Below the pieces are notes generated by a model. That model made no database searches and was not told where the DNA came from. It saw nothing but the letters and a program-made list of their open reading frames with translations. The position numbers and the translations under genes are program-made. Source: Candidatus Aalborgicola bjergmarkensis (GTDB taxonomy: Bacteria; Pseudomonadota; Gammaproteobacteria; Burkholderiales; Burkholderiaceae_C). Taken from it: a DNA stretch of 64,000 bases. This document shows, piece by piece, positions 7,815 to 17,083 of this stretch (the stretch's first letter is position 1; every line of letters starts with the position of its first letter). The stretch spans positions 1 through 64,000 of the forward strand of contig JADJFE010000031.1 of assembly GCA_016708725.1 (NCBI GenBank), given 5' to 3'.

Positions 7815-8579
7815 TCACGGCGCACGCTGCGCAAACCATTTGCGCGCGGTCTGCTCCAGTCCATCGCGGATGGCGTGCCACAGCATCTCGTGGGTGATCA
7901 CGTGCACACCGGGCGGTGCGTGCTGCAATGCCAGCGCCACCGCATGGGCCACGTGGGCCGTGCGCAGGGGCCGCTGCGCCTGCGGCACCATGTAGGAAAA
8001 CGCGGAGAGCATAAAGTCACGCACCCACAGCAACAGCCCACCGCCTGGGTTCACCGGCTTGCGCTCTTCGGCATTGCGCACCCACACCACCCGCTCAAAC
8101 CCCAGCGCCGATACGGCCTGCTCCGACAGGCTGGCAAAGCCGCGCTGCAAGCTGGGCGGAAACTGCCCCTGCGCATGCGGCATAACAACCACCAGCGACC
8201 GCACGCCGCAGCGGCGCAGCCAGTGGGCAAGTGGTACCAGTTGCACTGCCGTCGGCACCCACAGGGCGCGCTCGCGCTGGTAGAACATGCGTGGAGCCTC
8301 AAACATAACCACCCCCACATCCGCCGCCAGTGGCTCCCAGTGTGTGGGGTCGTCGCCATGGCGCACAGCCAGTTCCACCCGTGCCATGCCCGCACGCACC
8401 GGCTCGCGGGCCAGCACCTGCACATGGCCGTACCGGATGGAGCCCGCCAGGCGGCGCAGCACCTCGTTGCCCAAGGCCCCAGTGGCTCCCGCCATGACCA
8501 GCGTGGGTGCGCGCGCCGCGCCGGGGCCATGGCGCTGGGCGCCGTGTAAAACGTGAAAGGGTTGGAGTCGATGGGGCAT
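7815..8579 (-). CDS. NAD(P)-binding Rossmann-fold protein (atypical SDR/NmrA-like)
   Basis: 254 residues when started at MPHRLQPF; a longer reading to 8681 is open but lacks support. The nucleotide-binding loop VMAGATGALGNEVLRRL near residue 30 has the GxxGxxG pattern of atypical short-chain dehydrogenases. The classical YxxxK catalytic pair is not evident, so it may bind NAD(P)H in a regulatory or isomerase-like role. A two-hairpin repeat lies just upstream of the longer reading. The substrate is unknown. Confidence 0.7.
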   Translation of the reverse strand: MPHRLQPFHVLHGAQRHGPGAARAPTLVMAGATGALGNEVLRRLAGSIRYGHVQVLAREPVRAGMARVELAVRHGDDPTHWEPLAADVGVVMFEAPRMFYQRERALWVPTAVQLVPLAHWLRRCGVRSLVVVMPHAQGQFPPSLQRGFASLSEQAVSALGFERVVWVRNAEERKPVNPGGGLLLWVRDFMLSAFSYMVPQAQRPLRTAHVAHAVALALQHAPPGVHVITHEMLWHAIRDGLEQTARKWFAQRAP

Positions 8580-8679
8580 AACAGGTGGCAGGCAGTATAG
8601 GGTGGCCCGCTGCCGCACCAACATGGCGGACACACAGCGCACCGCGCCGTTGCGACGCGGCGGGAAGAAACCTGCAAAC

Positions 8680-8733
8680 ACTATGGTTTTGATAGCTGTC
8701 TTCGCACACCAGACGGGCGCAAATACCTTGTTG
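8680..8733 (+). repeat. Small two-hairpin repeat, copy 2
   Basis: CACTATGG then TTGATAGCTGTCTTCGCA, spacer, then GGGCGCAAA; upstream of the SDR-like gene. Confidence 0.6.
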
Positions 8734-8793
8734 GCCCCCTATCTTTCCAGGGAATTTGGCTAATATCGCCCAGCCCTAGTCCCCTTCATGGAA

Positions 8794-9147
8794 TCACGCC
8801 GCTTTCAAATACATGTCAATGTGCATAGACGCGTAGGGGCAAACCACGCCACCGCCCTCGGTGCGCTCCAGCAAACCCAATTCCGCCAAAACGACCACAT
8901 CTTCATGCACGCGCTTCACGTCACGCCCAACGGTACGGGCCAGTTCGCGTACCGACAATTCGCCCTTACCCTGCGCGGCACGAACGATCCCCCAGCGCTT
9001 TTCGGAAAGCTGGCCGAAGAAATGGCCAGGGCTTTCAAAGTTCAACACCTCGCCCTGGTAGGTATCCGCTTTGGCCGCCTGCGCCATGGCACGCAAAGCG
9101 CCCTTCCAATCTGGCTGCAAGGTGATGGTGAGATAACGCTCAGTCAT
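8794..9147 (-). CDS. Helix-turn-helix antitoxin partner of a DUF6516 protein
   Basis: 117 residues. A winged helix-turn-helix is visible in the second half (ELSVRELARTVGRDVKRVHEDVVVLAELGLLERTEGG), the MarR/ArsR-like pattern found in proteins paired with DUF6516. It starts inside the last codons of the DUF6516 gene (4-base overlap), so the two are co-translated. By family association this is the antitoxin and probable autorepressor. The gene ends in CPYASMHIDMYLKAA, a tail common to the family. Confidence 0.72.
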   Translation of the reverse strand: MTERYLTITLQPDWKGALRAMAQAAKADTYQGEVLNFESPGHFFGQLSEKRWGIVRAAQGKGELSVRELARTVGRDVKRVHEDVVVLAELGLLERTEGGGVVCPYASMHIDMYLKAA

Positions 9148-9428
9148 GCTGCTCTCCTGGCGGCAACGGCCGCAATAAAGTCTTCGATCAGTCGCGCCAC
9201 AGTGGTGAAGAGGTAAGGTACTTCCTTCCCATCCAGATGGCAGTGGTCGCCTTTGCCGCGTTCGTTGTCAAAGCCCACCAGGCGTACACCTTCAACGATG
9301 TAAAACGCCCGGTATTTGTAGCCATGTTCAGTTGGCGGGACCGGTGTGGGCACTTTCCAAACCACCAATTCAATTACCGCGCCGTCCGCTGTGATGTCTT
9401 TGAAGCGGGTAATGAGCCGGGCTTGCAT
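9144..9428 (-). CDS. DUF6516 family protein (putative toxin)
   Basis: 94 residues from the ATG at 9428; a TTG at 9452 would add 8. The family pattern is clear: an N-terminal MQARLITRF, VIELVVWKVPTPVPPTEHGYKYR, then RLVGFDNERGKGDHCH and a C-terminal helix. DUF6516 proteins are annotated as toxin-like partners of small HTH proteins, which is the arrangement here. The DNERGKGDHCH segment is the most conserved and likely catalytic stretch (inference). The activity is not established from sequence. Confidence 0.72.
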   Translation of the reverse strand: MQARLITRFKDITADGAVIELVVWKVPTPVPPTEHGYKYRAFYIVEGVRLVGFDNERGKGDHCHLDGKEVPYLFTTVARLIEDFIAAVAARRAA

Positions 9429-9658
9429 GTTGGCAATTATGACAACACGCAAGCATTCGTCAATGCGTGAGTTGGGCCCGACTAGTCACCATGATCTGTA
9501 TCAAACCGATTTTGAGTAACGCACCCATTTGCCACCCGTAAATACCCTACTCCCTGATTTTTTTACCGATTGCCGGGTTAATGTAGACGGTTGCTACGCT
9601 CGGGTGTGCCCCGGGCGGCGGTATTTCTCTTCATCCTGACGCCTTGCAAAGGTCTTCC

Positions 9659-11101
9659 ATGTCTGCCATCAAACTCCACCAAGTACCCCCCGTTGTCTCC
9701 ACCCGCAGCATGCTGGAAAAAACACTCCAACTGCAGCGCAACGCATTCATGGCGGCGCCCAATCCCACGTTTGCCGAACGCAAGGCCGACCTGTTGACGC
9801 TGCAGCGTTTTGTGCGCGAAAACCGCGATGCGCTGGTGGAGTCCATCAACAAGGACTACGGCAACCGCTCGCGCCACGAAACCCTGTTTGCCGAGATCTA
9901 CAGCGTGATCGATGGCGTGGACCACACCATCAAACACCTTAAAGAGTGGATGAAGCCGCAAACGCGCAAGATCGACCTGAAGAACTTTATGGGTGCCACC
10001 AACAAGGTGATTCCCCAGCCGCTGGGTGTGGTGGGTGCCATCATTCCCTGGAACTTCCCCATCTGGACCAGCTTCAACGGCCTGATCTGCACCTTTGCTG
10101 CGGGTAACCGCTCCATGGTGAAGATGTCGGAAAACTCGCGCCACACTGCGCGCCTGCTCATCGACAAAATCCCCGAATACTTCCCGCAGGAAAAGCTGGC
10201 CTTCTTTGACGAAACGGGCGGCGTGGGCATCGAGTTTTCGCAGCTCAAGTTTGACCACCTGATCTTCACCGGCTCCGGCGTGACGGGCCGTGCCGTGATG
10301 GCCGCAGCTGCCGCCAACCTGTGCCCCGTCACGCTGGAACTCGGCGGCAAGTCACCCGCCGTCATCTGCGACGACTTCCCGCTGCGCACCGCAGCCGAGC
10401 GCGTGTTATTCACCAAGTGCTTCAACGCCGGCCAGGTGTGCACCACAGTAGACCATGTGTACGTGGCGCAAAGCCAGGTCACGTCTTTCGTGCAAATGTC
10501 CAAAGACATCGTCAAAGGCCGCTACCCCAAGATCAGCAGCAAAGACTACAGCTCCATCATCGACCAGCGCGCGTTTGACCGCATCCTGGCCGCCTTGGAG
10601 CAGGCCAAGGCCGGCGGCGCCACGCTCATCCCATTGATCCCGGGCAAACCCTGGGACGCCGCCACGCGCAAGATTGCGCCACACATCGTGCTCAACGCCC
10701 CCGCCGACTGCGACCTGCGCACGCGCGAAATTTTTGGCCCCATCCTGCCCGTCATCGGCTACCAGCATGTGGACGAGACCATTGCCGCCATCAACGCCGG
10801 TCCCCGCCCCCTGGCCTTCTACCCTTTCAGCAACGACAAAGAGCGCATCCAGCACTTCATTACCCACGTGATGTCAGGCGGTGTCACCGTCAATGACAGC
10901 CTGCTGCACACCGCCCAGCACGACTTGCCTTTTGGCGGCGTGGGTGACAGCGGCATGGGTCATTACCACGGCTATGAGGGTTTCATGACCTTCTCCAAAA
11001 TGCGCCCGGTGTTCTACCAGGCGCCCTTCAGCGCAATCAAGTTAATGTGGCCGCCGTATGGTAAGTTCGCCACCACCTACCTTGACTTCCTGACCAAGTA
11101 A
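9659..11101 (+). CDS. Aldehyde dehydrogenase (coniferyl aldehyde dehydrogenase-like)
   Basis: 480 residues, the ATG start just upstream of MSAIKLHQ. An NAD(P)-dependent aldehyde dehydrogenase: IIPWNFPIW and FTGSGVTGR bind cofactor, LELGGKSPAV holds the general-base Glu, and FNAGQVCTTVDHVYV holds the catalytic Cys. The short length and the C-terminal PFGGVGDSGMGHYHGYEGF match the coniferyl aldehyde / class 3-like branch. It is followed at 32 bases by a Tat-exported small protein and then a GMC oxidoreductase. I infer a small alcohol-to-acid oxidation unit, with the GMC enzyme making the aldehyde. Confidence 0.9.
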   Translation: MSAIKLHQVPPVVSTRSMLEKTLQLQRNAFMAAPNPTFAERKADLLTLQRFVRENRDALVESINKDYGNRSRHETLFAEIYSVIDGVDHTIKHLKEWMKPQTRKIDLKNFMGATNKVIPQPLGVVGAIIPWNFPIWTSFNGLICTFAAGNRSMVKMSENSRHTARLLIDKIPEYFPQEKLAFFDETGGVGIEFSQLKFDHLIFTGSGVTGRAVMAAAAANLCPVTLELGGKSPAVICDDFPLRTAAERVLFTKCFNAGQVCTTVDHVYVAQSQVTSFVQMSKDIVKGRYPKISSKDYSSIIDQRAFDRILAALEQAKAGGATLIPLIPGKPWDAATRKIAPHIVLNAPADCDLRTREIFGPILPVIGYQHVDETIAAINAGPRPLAFYPFSNDKERIQHFITHVMSGGVTVNDSLLHTAQHDLPFGGVGDSGMGHYHGYEGFMTFSKMRPVFYQAPFSAIKLMWPPYGKFATTYLDFLTK

Positions 11102-11133
11102 ACGCGCTGCTGACGAAAGGCCCTGCCCCCGCT

Positions 11134-11643
11134 ATGCAAAGACGATCCTTCCTCAAATTGGGCATTGGCTCGGCCGTGGTGCTGGCCGTGGCGGGGGGCG
11201 CTGTGGCGCTCATTCAGCCCGGTCTGCTGGAGGGCGGCCAACTCTCCCCCGCAGGTCGCAATGTGTTTGCCGGTGCCGCACGGGCCTTGCTGGATGGCAC
11301 ATTGCCCAGCGAAGCAGCGGCACAGCAAACCGCCATCGATGGGTTGCTGAGCCGCATTAACGACCTCACTATGGGTTTACCCCCTCACGTGCAGGGCGAG
11401 TTGTCGCAGTTGCTGAGCCTGCTCGACAGCGCCCCCGGGCGTATCGGCTTGGCCGGGTTGGGAGCCGACTGGGCCAGTGCACCGGTCGCGCAAATCAGCA
11501 CCGCGCTGCAAGGCATGCGGGAGTCGCGCCTGGCACTGCGCGAGCAAACCTACTCGGCCCTGCACGACATCATTGGCGGCAGCTACTTTGCCGGCTCTGA
11601 AAACTGGGCCTTCATGGGCTACCCCGGCCCGACCCGCATTTAA
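11134..11643 (+). CDS. Tat-signal protein, small partner of the GMC oxidoreductase
   Basis: 169 residues. It begins MQRRSFLKLG with the twin-arginine motif, followed by a hydrophobic stretch to about residue 28, so it is exported folded. The rest, alpha-helical and Ala/Leu-rich, resembles the small subunits (gluconate 2-dehydrogenase subunit 3-like) that escort GMC-type dehydrogenases which have no signal peptide of their own. It lies 58 bases upstream of the GMC gene. I infer that it carries the GMC enzyme to the periplasm by hitch-hiking. A cytochrome c subunit, usual in such complexes, is not present nearby. Confidence 0.72.
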   Translation: MQRRSFLKLGIGSAVVLAVAGGAVALIQPGLLEGGQLSPAGRNVFAGAARALLDGTLPSEAAAQQTAIDGLLSRINDLTMGLPPHVQGELSQLLSLLDSAPGRIGLAGLGADWASAPVAQISTALQGMRESRLALREQTYSALHDIIGGSYFAGSENWAFMGYPGPTRI

Positions 11644-11701
11644 CTCCAGCCCCAGCGGCCGCCAGCCGGCCCCACCATCCCTACTCAACAACACATCCGC
11701 T

Positions 11702-13321
11702 ATGAGCAGTTTGCAAGACCCTATCCGCGAAGGCCTTAAACGTGGCTGGAAAGTCCTTGGTGGCGCGCACGGCCCACTGCCGGCAAGCATCACCTGCGAT
11801 GTGGCCATCATCGGCTCCGGTGCGGGTGCCGGCATCAGCGCCGAGCTGCTGACCAAGGCCGGGCTGAACGTGGTCATCATTGAAGAAGGCATGCTCAAGA
11901 GCAGTTCCGACTTCAACCAGAAAGAATCTGAAGCCTACCCCTCGCTGTACCACGAGAGCGCCGGGCGCAAGACCGACGACAAGGCCATCAACATCCTGCA
12001 GGGGCGCACCGTGGGCGGCTCCACCACCGTCAACTGGACCAGTTCTTTCCGCACGCCGGACGACACGCTCAAGTTCTGGCAAGAGCACTTTGGCCTGGCG
12101 GACTACAACCCCGAAGCGCTGGCGCCGTACTTCCAGCAGGCCGAAACTCGGCTCAACATTGGCCCCTGGCTCACGCCGCCCAACGAAAACAACGACCTCC
12201 TGCGCCGTGGTGCAGCCAAGCTGGGCATTCCGTCATCGTCCATCCACCGCAACGTCAAAGGCTGCTGGAACCTGGGATCGTGTGGCATGGGCTGCCCCAC
12301 CAACGCCAAGCAGTCCATGCTGGTCACCACCATTCCCACCAGCCTGGACAAGGGTGCCACCCTGTTGGTCGAAACCCGTGCACTGAAATTCGACTTTGCC
12401 GGTGGGCGCATTGCGGCCCTGCAATGTATTGCAGTCAAACCGAACGCTGCGCCCGTAGACCGTGCGCAAGCAGCTACAAAAATCATAGCAAAACACTTTG
12501 TTTTGGCCGGTGGGGCCATCAATTCACCTGCGGTGCTGCTGCGTTCACACGCAGCCGATCCACACGGCTTGCTGGGCACGCGCACCTTTTTGCACCCGGT
12601 CACCCTGTCCATGGCGCGCATGCCAGGCAAAGTCGAGGCTTGGCAAGGAGCACCGCAAACCGTTTATACCGACCACTTCCTGCATACCCAGCCCATTAAC
12701 GGCCCCATCGGCTACAAACTGGAAGTGCCCCCCCTGCACCCGGTGATTTTCGGTACCCTGTGCCCGGGCTTTGGCCCGTTGCAGGCGGACGTGTTCAAGA
12801 ATTTCCCCGATACGCACATGATGTTGGCGCTCATGCGCGATGGCTTTCATGAACAGGCGGCGGGTGGTAAAGTGGGCCTGCGCAGCGACGGCTCGCCCAC
12901 GCTGGACTACACGCTGACCGATTTCATCATGGACGGCGCGCGCCGCTCCATGCTGCAAATGGCCGAAATCCAGTTTGCCGCAGGCGCCAAATCGGTCTAC
13001 CCGGCCCACGAGCTGGCCGAACACTACACCACGTGGGCGGCCGCCAAACAGGCACTGCAAACCCTGCCGATTGCGCCTTTGCTAACCAAAATCAGCAGCG
13101 CCCACGTGATGGGCGGTTGTGGCATGGCGGGGGATGAAAAACGCGGTGTCACACGCCCAGACGGCGTGCACTGGCACATTGAGAATTTATCGATTCACGA
13201 CGGCTCAATCTTCCCAACCAGCATTGGTGCCAATCCGCAGTTGTCGATTTACGGCGCGGTGAACCGCCTGGCGCAAGGTCTGGTCAAGCGGCTGACCAAC
13301 CAGGATGTGGCCCTGGCCTGA
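11702..13321 (+). CDS. GMC family FAD-dependent oxidoreductase
   Basis: 539 residues from the ATG at 11702; a much longer open reading to 11477 overlaps the previous gene. The FAD-binding loop CDVAIIGSGAGAGISAELL is near residue 35, the second GMC signature GRTVGGSTTVNW near 105, and the C-terminal ANPQLSIYGAVNRLAQG is typical. A His in SAHVMGGCGM belongs to the catalytic end. It oxidises an alcohol or sugar; the substrate is unknown. Residues around 255-265 (DRAQAATKIIAKH) are encoded by an in-frame copy of the small two-hairpin repeat (12461-12493), an insertion that has not broken the gene. The last gene of the three-gene unit. Confidence 0.88.
   Translation: MSSLQDPIREGLKRGWKVLGGAHGPLPASITCDVAIIGSGAGAGISAELLTKAGLNVVIIEEGMLKSSSDFNQKESEAYPSLYHESAGRKTDDKAINILQGRTVGGSTTVNWTSSFRTPDDTLKFWQEHFGLADYNPEALAPYFQQAETRLNIGPWLTPPNENNDLLRRGAAKLGIPSSSIHRNVKGCWNLGSCGMGCPTNAKQSMLVTTIPTSLDKGATLLVETRALKFDFAGGRIAALQCIAVKPNAAPVDRAQAATKIIAKHFVLAGGAINSPAVLLRSHAADPHGLLGTRTFLHPVTLSMARMPGKVEAWQGAPQTVYTDHFLHTQPINGPIGYKLEVPPLHPVIFGTLCPGFGPLQADVFKNFPDTHMMLALMRDGFHEQAAGGKVGLRSDGSPTLDYTLTDFIMDGARRSMLQMAEIQFAAGAKSVYPAHELAEHYTTWAAAKQALQTLPIAPLLTKISSAHVMGGCGMAGDEKRGVTRPDGVHWHIENLSIHDGSIFPTSIGANPQLSIYGAVNRLAQGLVKRLTNQDVALA
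12461..12493 (-). repeat. Small two-hairpin repeat, copy 3, inside the GMC gene
   Basis: CGTGCGCAAGCAGCTAC then ATCATAGCAAA: the reverse orientation of the family. It is translated in frame within the GMC oxidoreductase. Confidence 0.7.
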
Positions 13322-13332
13322 TTTTCACATGG

Positions 13333-13380
13333 GTGCGCCGCCAGTGGCATGGCGGCACACCAACCCTTCACCGTGAAGGG
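13333..13380. terminator. Tandem hairpins between converging genes
   Basis: GTGCGCCGCCA pairs imperfectly with TGGCGGCACAC (13333-13360), and CCCTTCA pairs with TGAAGGG (13364-13380). They sit between the GMC stop and the stop of the minus-strand gene, where a bidirectional terminator is expected. Confidence 0.55.
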
Positions 13381-13390
13381 TGCAGGCAGA

Positions 13391-13723
13391 TTAGCGCTGC
13401 GTGGGGTAGCGCGAATCCGACTGGTGGTGGTGGTTGTGGCCTTCCTGCTGCGCAATGCTCATCAGCTGGAAGTCTTTGACGATGGCTTTGCCCAGCAATT
13501 CCATCAAACGTTCTTCGTTGGCGGGGTCCAGGCCCAGTTCCATCATGGCGCTCATCAGGCAGCGCTCGATGTGGGTATCGCGCATGTTGCGCTCGTTGCG
13601 CCATTCGCGCATTTTTTGTTTCAGCTCAGCGCGAATCAGCACGGCCTCGTAACCTGGCAGGTATTCGCCCTTGCGTTTTTCCCGAAAGGGAGCAGGATCT
13701 TTTTGTTCAATCATCATGGTCAT
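13391..13723 (-). CDS. Conserved hypothetical protein, His-rich tail
   Basis: 110 residues from MTMMIEQKD; an ATG two codons later is possible. It is helical and charged in the middle (AELKQKMREWRNERNMRDTH), with several Met, and ends in a His-rich tail (EGHNHHHQSDS) that could bind metal. I recognise no domain. It is convergent with the GMC gene and stands alone, with 270 bases on its 5' side that hold only a small repeat. The coding assignment rests on codon usage like its neighbours and a sensible start. Confidence 0.55.
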   Translation of the reverse strand: MTMMIEQKDPAPFREKRKGEYLPGYEAVLIRAELKQKMREWRNERNMRDTHIERCLMSAMMELGLDPANEERLMELLGKAIVKDFQLMSIAQQEGHNHHHQSDSRYPTQR

Positions 13724-13912
13724 AGTTCCGTTATCGGTCGCCCGGGGCCGCAAGGCTGCCTGGGGCAACGTCAAGTGAGATCAGCGTTAGTGCAAGGCAC
13801 ACGAGTAAGCGATCAAGGGTAGCACAGTTACAGCCCGTGCACCCTATTGCGGTGCCTTGGTGCGAAGATTCATCACCAGCCACGGCCACACCAGGCGCAA
13901 TTCAAACACTGT

Positions 13913-13951
13913 CAGCTATTAAAATTATAGCTGTTTACACATACGCCAAAA
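13913..13951 (+). repeat. Small two-hairpin repeat, copy 4 (diverged)
   Basis: CAGCTATTAAAATTATAGCTG is an almost perfect dyad; the second hairpin is degraded. Confidence 0.5.
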
Positions 13952-13995
13952 CCGATGCCGGCGGGTTTTGATACCTCGCCAGCGGCACATGCATC

Positions 13996-14583
13996 CTATC
14001 CAATTTTGCCCCAGCCGCTCGACGACGCAGCCTGCATCACAATGCGCGTAAACAGGCGGTCGTAGGCCGGGTTGGGCGGGTAGCGGCCACTCAGGGGATC
14101 ACGGTTTTGCGCAAATGCCGAGTCCAACGCCTTCCAGTCGGCCTCGCTCAGGCTTTTTTCCGCTTCGGGCAGAATTACGGTTTCCTCCAGGCGCATGTGT
14201 TCTTTCAAAAAGGCCACGTACTGCGTGCACTGTTCCACAAAAGCCGGTCGGCGCGATTCGCCCAGCAACTCCCAGGCCAGCAGCAAATGCTGCAACTCGC
14301 GCACCGCCTTCTCACCGCTCACATGGTCCCGCTCCAGGCTTTGCACCAGGTCCGCCAAGTGCGGTGCCACCTGCAGCACGCGCGGAAACAGCAGGTTGGA
14401 TTCCTTGGGGTGGTGCTGGCGTTCGGGAAACTCGTCAATGTAGAACAACATGCCGCGCAGCACATCAAAAAACTGCGGCGAATCGTCACCCGGCCCCTTC
14501 TCTACCAATTGGTGCATGGAGCGCAGGATGGTGGCCAGAGAGGCGTGCTCGTCGCGAATAATTTGCAGGCTGCGGTGCGGCAT
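13996..14583 (-). CDS. Hemerythrin domain-containing protein
   Basis: 195 residues, starting at MPHRSLQIIRDEH. A four-helix hemerythrin-like fold is indicated by its spaced His/Glu ligands: the His of RDEHASL near 14, the ERQHHPKESNLLFP pair near 57, the LERDHVSGE region, and FLKEHMRLEETVILPEAE near 130. Such proteins bind a di-iron centre and sense or scavenge O2 or NO, or repair iron-sulphur clusters. It is encoded next to the copper ATPase on the same strand, with 120 bases between them. Confidence 0.85.
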   Translation of the reverse strand: MPHRSLQIIRDEHASLATILRSMHQLVEKGPGDDSPQFFDVLRGMLFYIDEFPERQHHPKESNLLFPRVLQVAPHLADLVQSLERDHVSGEKAVRELQHLLLAWELLGESRRPAFVEQCTQYVAFLKEHMRLEETVILPEAEKSLSEADWKALDSAFAQNRDPLSGRYPPNPAYDRLFTRIVMQAASSSGWGKIG

Positions 14584-14704
14584 GGCGTTCTCCGGGCATA
14601 GTGGGGCAGAAGGCCAGAATGGCGAAACCGCCGGGTCAAGCACTGACCCAGCGCAAGGGTAGCGCAAGTTGCCCCCCCGTATCAACCCGTAATAAAAGGA
14701 CGGC

Positions 14705-17017
14705 TCAAACCTTGGGCGCTCCAACGTGGGGCGGCGTCCAGCGTTTGAGCAGCAAGGCATTGCTGATGACACTGACCGAGCTCAGCGCCATGGCCGCACC
14801 GGCCACCACCGGGTTCAGGTAACCCAGCGCGGCCAGCGGAATGCCCGCCACGTTGTAGGCAAAGGCCCAAAACAGGTTTTGCCGGATTTTGGCCACGGTG
14901 CGGTGTGAAATATCCAGTGCTGCCACCACCAGCGCCACGTCGCCGCGCATCAGCGTAATGCCCGCCGCCTGCATGGCCACGTCGGTGCCATTGCCCATGG
15001 CCAGGCCCACGTCGGCGGCGGCCAACGCGGGTGCATCGTTGACGCCATCGCCCACCATGGCCACCGTGTGGCGGCCACCATCCTTCAACCCCGCGACCTT
15101 GGCTGCCTTGTCGCCCGGCAGCACCCCGGCCATCACTTCGCCATCCGCCATACGCAGCCCCAGGCGATGTGCCATGGCCTCGGCAGCGCCCTGGTTGTCA
15201 CCGGAAACCATTACTGGCTGGATGCCCCGTGCACGCAGGGCAGCCAACACCTGCTTGGCACCCGTTTTGGGCTCGTCACCAAAGGCCATCAGCGCACGCA
15301 CAACATAAGACTCCATCGCTGCACTGTGCGCGTCGTCGCTTCCCTCCGGGGCGGCTCTCGTGCGCTCTACCATGGCCGACACGGTGGCATCTTGGGCTTG
15401 CAACCCAGCAGCCCGCGCTGCCAGAGGCCCCAGTGCCACACCCAGCTCTTCCATCCAGCGCAGGCTGCCAATGCGGTAGCTTCGCCCCCCCACTTCGCCA
15501 TCGGTACCCCGCCCGGCCACACTGCGCACGTTCTTGGGTTCCTGTATCGCCAGCACCTTTGCTTTAGCCGCTGCCATCACCGCATGCGCCAAGGGGTGTT
15601 CACTGCCACTTTGCAAACTGGCAGCAACGGCCAGACAGTGGTCCGTGTCATATACCTCCACACCTTGCCTCTCAACATGGTTAGCTGCTTGGCCATAGGG
15701 GTCGGCCAACACCAAATCGGTCAGGCGCGGTTGGCCCACCGTGAGGGTGCCGGTCTTGTCGAAGGCCACCACATCCACCTTGTGGGCCAGTTCCAGCGCC
15801 TGCGCATCCTTGATCAAAATGCCGTGTTTGGCCGCCACCCCGGTGCCCGCCATGATGGCCGCCGGAGTGGCCAGCCCCAGCGCGCAGGGGCAGGCAATCA
15901 CCAGCACCGCCACGGCGTGGATCACGGCGGTTTCAAACGAAGCACCCGCACCCAGGTACCAGCCCAGCAGGGTAACCAGCGCGATCACCAGCACCACCGG
16001 CACAAACACCGCACTCACCTGGTCCACCAGGCGCTGGATCGGTGCCTTGGCCGCCTGCGCATCCTCCACCAGGCGGATGATGCTGGAGAGCACCGTGTCC
16101 ACCCCCACCGCCCGCACCTGCAGCACCACACGCCCTTCGCCGTTGATGGAGCCGCCGGTGAGTTTGCTACCCACCTCCTTGGGCACCGGCAAGAGCTCAC
16201 CCGTGAGCATGGATTCGTCCACCTGCGTGCTGCCTTCGAGCAGCGCGCCGTCCACGGGGAAACGTTCGCCGGGTTTGACCACAATCGTGTCGCCCACCAT
16301 CACCTCGGCCACGGGCACCTCCACTTCACCATCCCGCCCCAGCAAGTGCGCCGTATCGGGCCGCAGGCTGTGCAGGGCGCGGATGGCGCTGGTGGTCTGG
16401 CGCTTGGCACGCGCCTCTAACCACTTGCCCAGCAGCACCAGCGTCACCACCACCGCCGAACCCTCAAAGTACAGGTGCACCATGGCCCCCGGCGGGGCGC
16501 TGAGCCACAACCACACCGACAAGGCCCACCCAGCCGTGGTGCCAATGGCCACCAGCAAATCCATATTGCCGCTCAAGGCCAACAGCGCGTGCCAGCCGGC
16601 TTTGTAAAAGCGTGCGCCCAGCACAAACTGCACCGGGGTGGCCAGCGCAAACTGCATCCAGGCGGCCAGCATCCAGTGCTGGCCCAACAGGTCGCCCAAC
16701 ATCGGCAACACCAACGGCGCCGACAACAACAAGCCCCATGCCACCGGACCAAAACCGGCCCAAGGCGACACATCGTCCACAGCGTCCATTTGCTGGGGCG
16801 TGCGCGGCTCGTAACCCGCATCGCGCACGGCGCGGCGCAAGCGGGCCTCCATCTGTGCATCGCCCGCAAACTGGATGCGGGCCGACTCGGTAGCCAAGTT
16901 GACGGTGGCTTGTGTCACGCCGGGCACCTTGTTCAGGGCTTTTTCTACACGCCCCACACACGAGGCACAGGTCATGCCGCCAATGCCAATGTCAATGCTT
17001 TCAGGGGGGGATGTCAT
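14705..17017 (-). CDS. copA: Copper-translocating P1B-type ATPase
   Basis: 770 residues. An N-terminal heavy-metal-associated domain (IGGMTCASCVGRVEKAL, residues 14-30) is followed by eight predicted membrane helices. The CPC metal motif (VIACPCALGLATPAA), the phosphorylated Asp in DKTGTLT, the HP of SGSEHPLAHAV, and GDGVNDAPAL in the hinge are all present. It exports Cu(I) from the cytoplasm. The gene is divergent from the CopZ-like chaperone, 66 bases apart, which is the standard copper module. I saw no convincing CueR-type promoter in the gap. A loop around residues 610-640 (ERTRAAPEGSDDAH) is longer than usual. Confidence 0.94.
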   Translation of the reverse strand: MTSPPESIDIGIGGMTCASCVGRVEKALNKVPGVTQATVNLATESARIQFAGDAQMEARLRRAVRDAGYEPRTPQQMDAVDDVSPWAGFGPVAWGLLLSAPLVLPMLGDLLGQHWMLAAWMQFALATPVQFVLGARFYKAGWHALLALSGNMDLLVAIGTTAGWALSVWLWLSAPPGAMVHLYFEGSAVVVTLVLLGKWLEARAKRQTTSAIRALHSLRPDTAHLLGRDGEVEVPVAEVMVGDTIVVKPGERFPVDGALLEGSTQVDESMLTGELLPVPKEVGSKLTGGSINGEGRVVLQVRAVGVDTVLSSIIRLVEDAQAAKAPIQRLVDQVSAVFVPVVLVIALVTLLGWYLGAGASFETAVIHAVAVLVIACPCALGLATPAAIMAGTGVAAKHGILIKDAQALELAHKVDVVAFDKTGTLTVGQPRLTDLVLADPYGQAANHVERQGVEVYDTDHCLAVAASLQSGSEHPLAHAVMAAAKAKVLAIQEPKNVRSVAGRGTDGEVGGRSYRIGSLRWMEELGVALGPLAARAAGLQAQDATVSAMVERTRAAPEGSDDAHSAAMESYVVRALMAFGDEPKTGAKQVLAALRARGIQPVMVSGDNQGAAEAMAHRLGLRMADGEVMAGVLPGDKAAKVAGLKDGGRHTVAMVGDGVNDAPALAAADVGLAMGNGTDVAMQAAGITLMRGDVALVVAALDISHRTVAKIRQNLFWAFAYNVAGIPLAALGYLNPVVAGAAMALSSVSVISNALLLKRWTPPHVGAPKV

Positions 17018-17083
17018 GCTGATGGGGCTCGCAAAATAATTCACACTATGCTCCTTTGTAAACCTATTCCACTTGGAGTTCCC

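Noticed and set aside
17018..17083. CueR-type operator between copA and copZ
   Set aside because: ACCTATTCCACTTGGAGT gives only a weak dyad and no well-spaced promoter elements around it.
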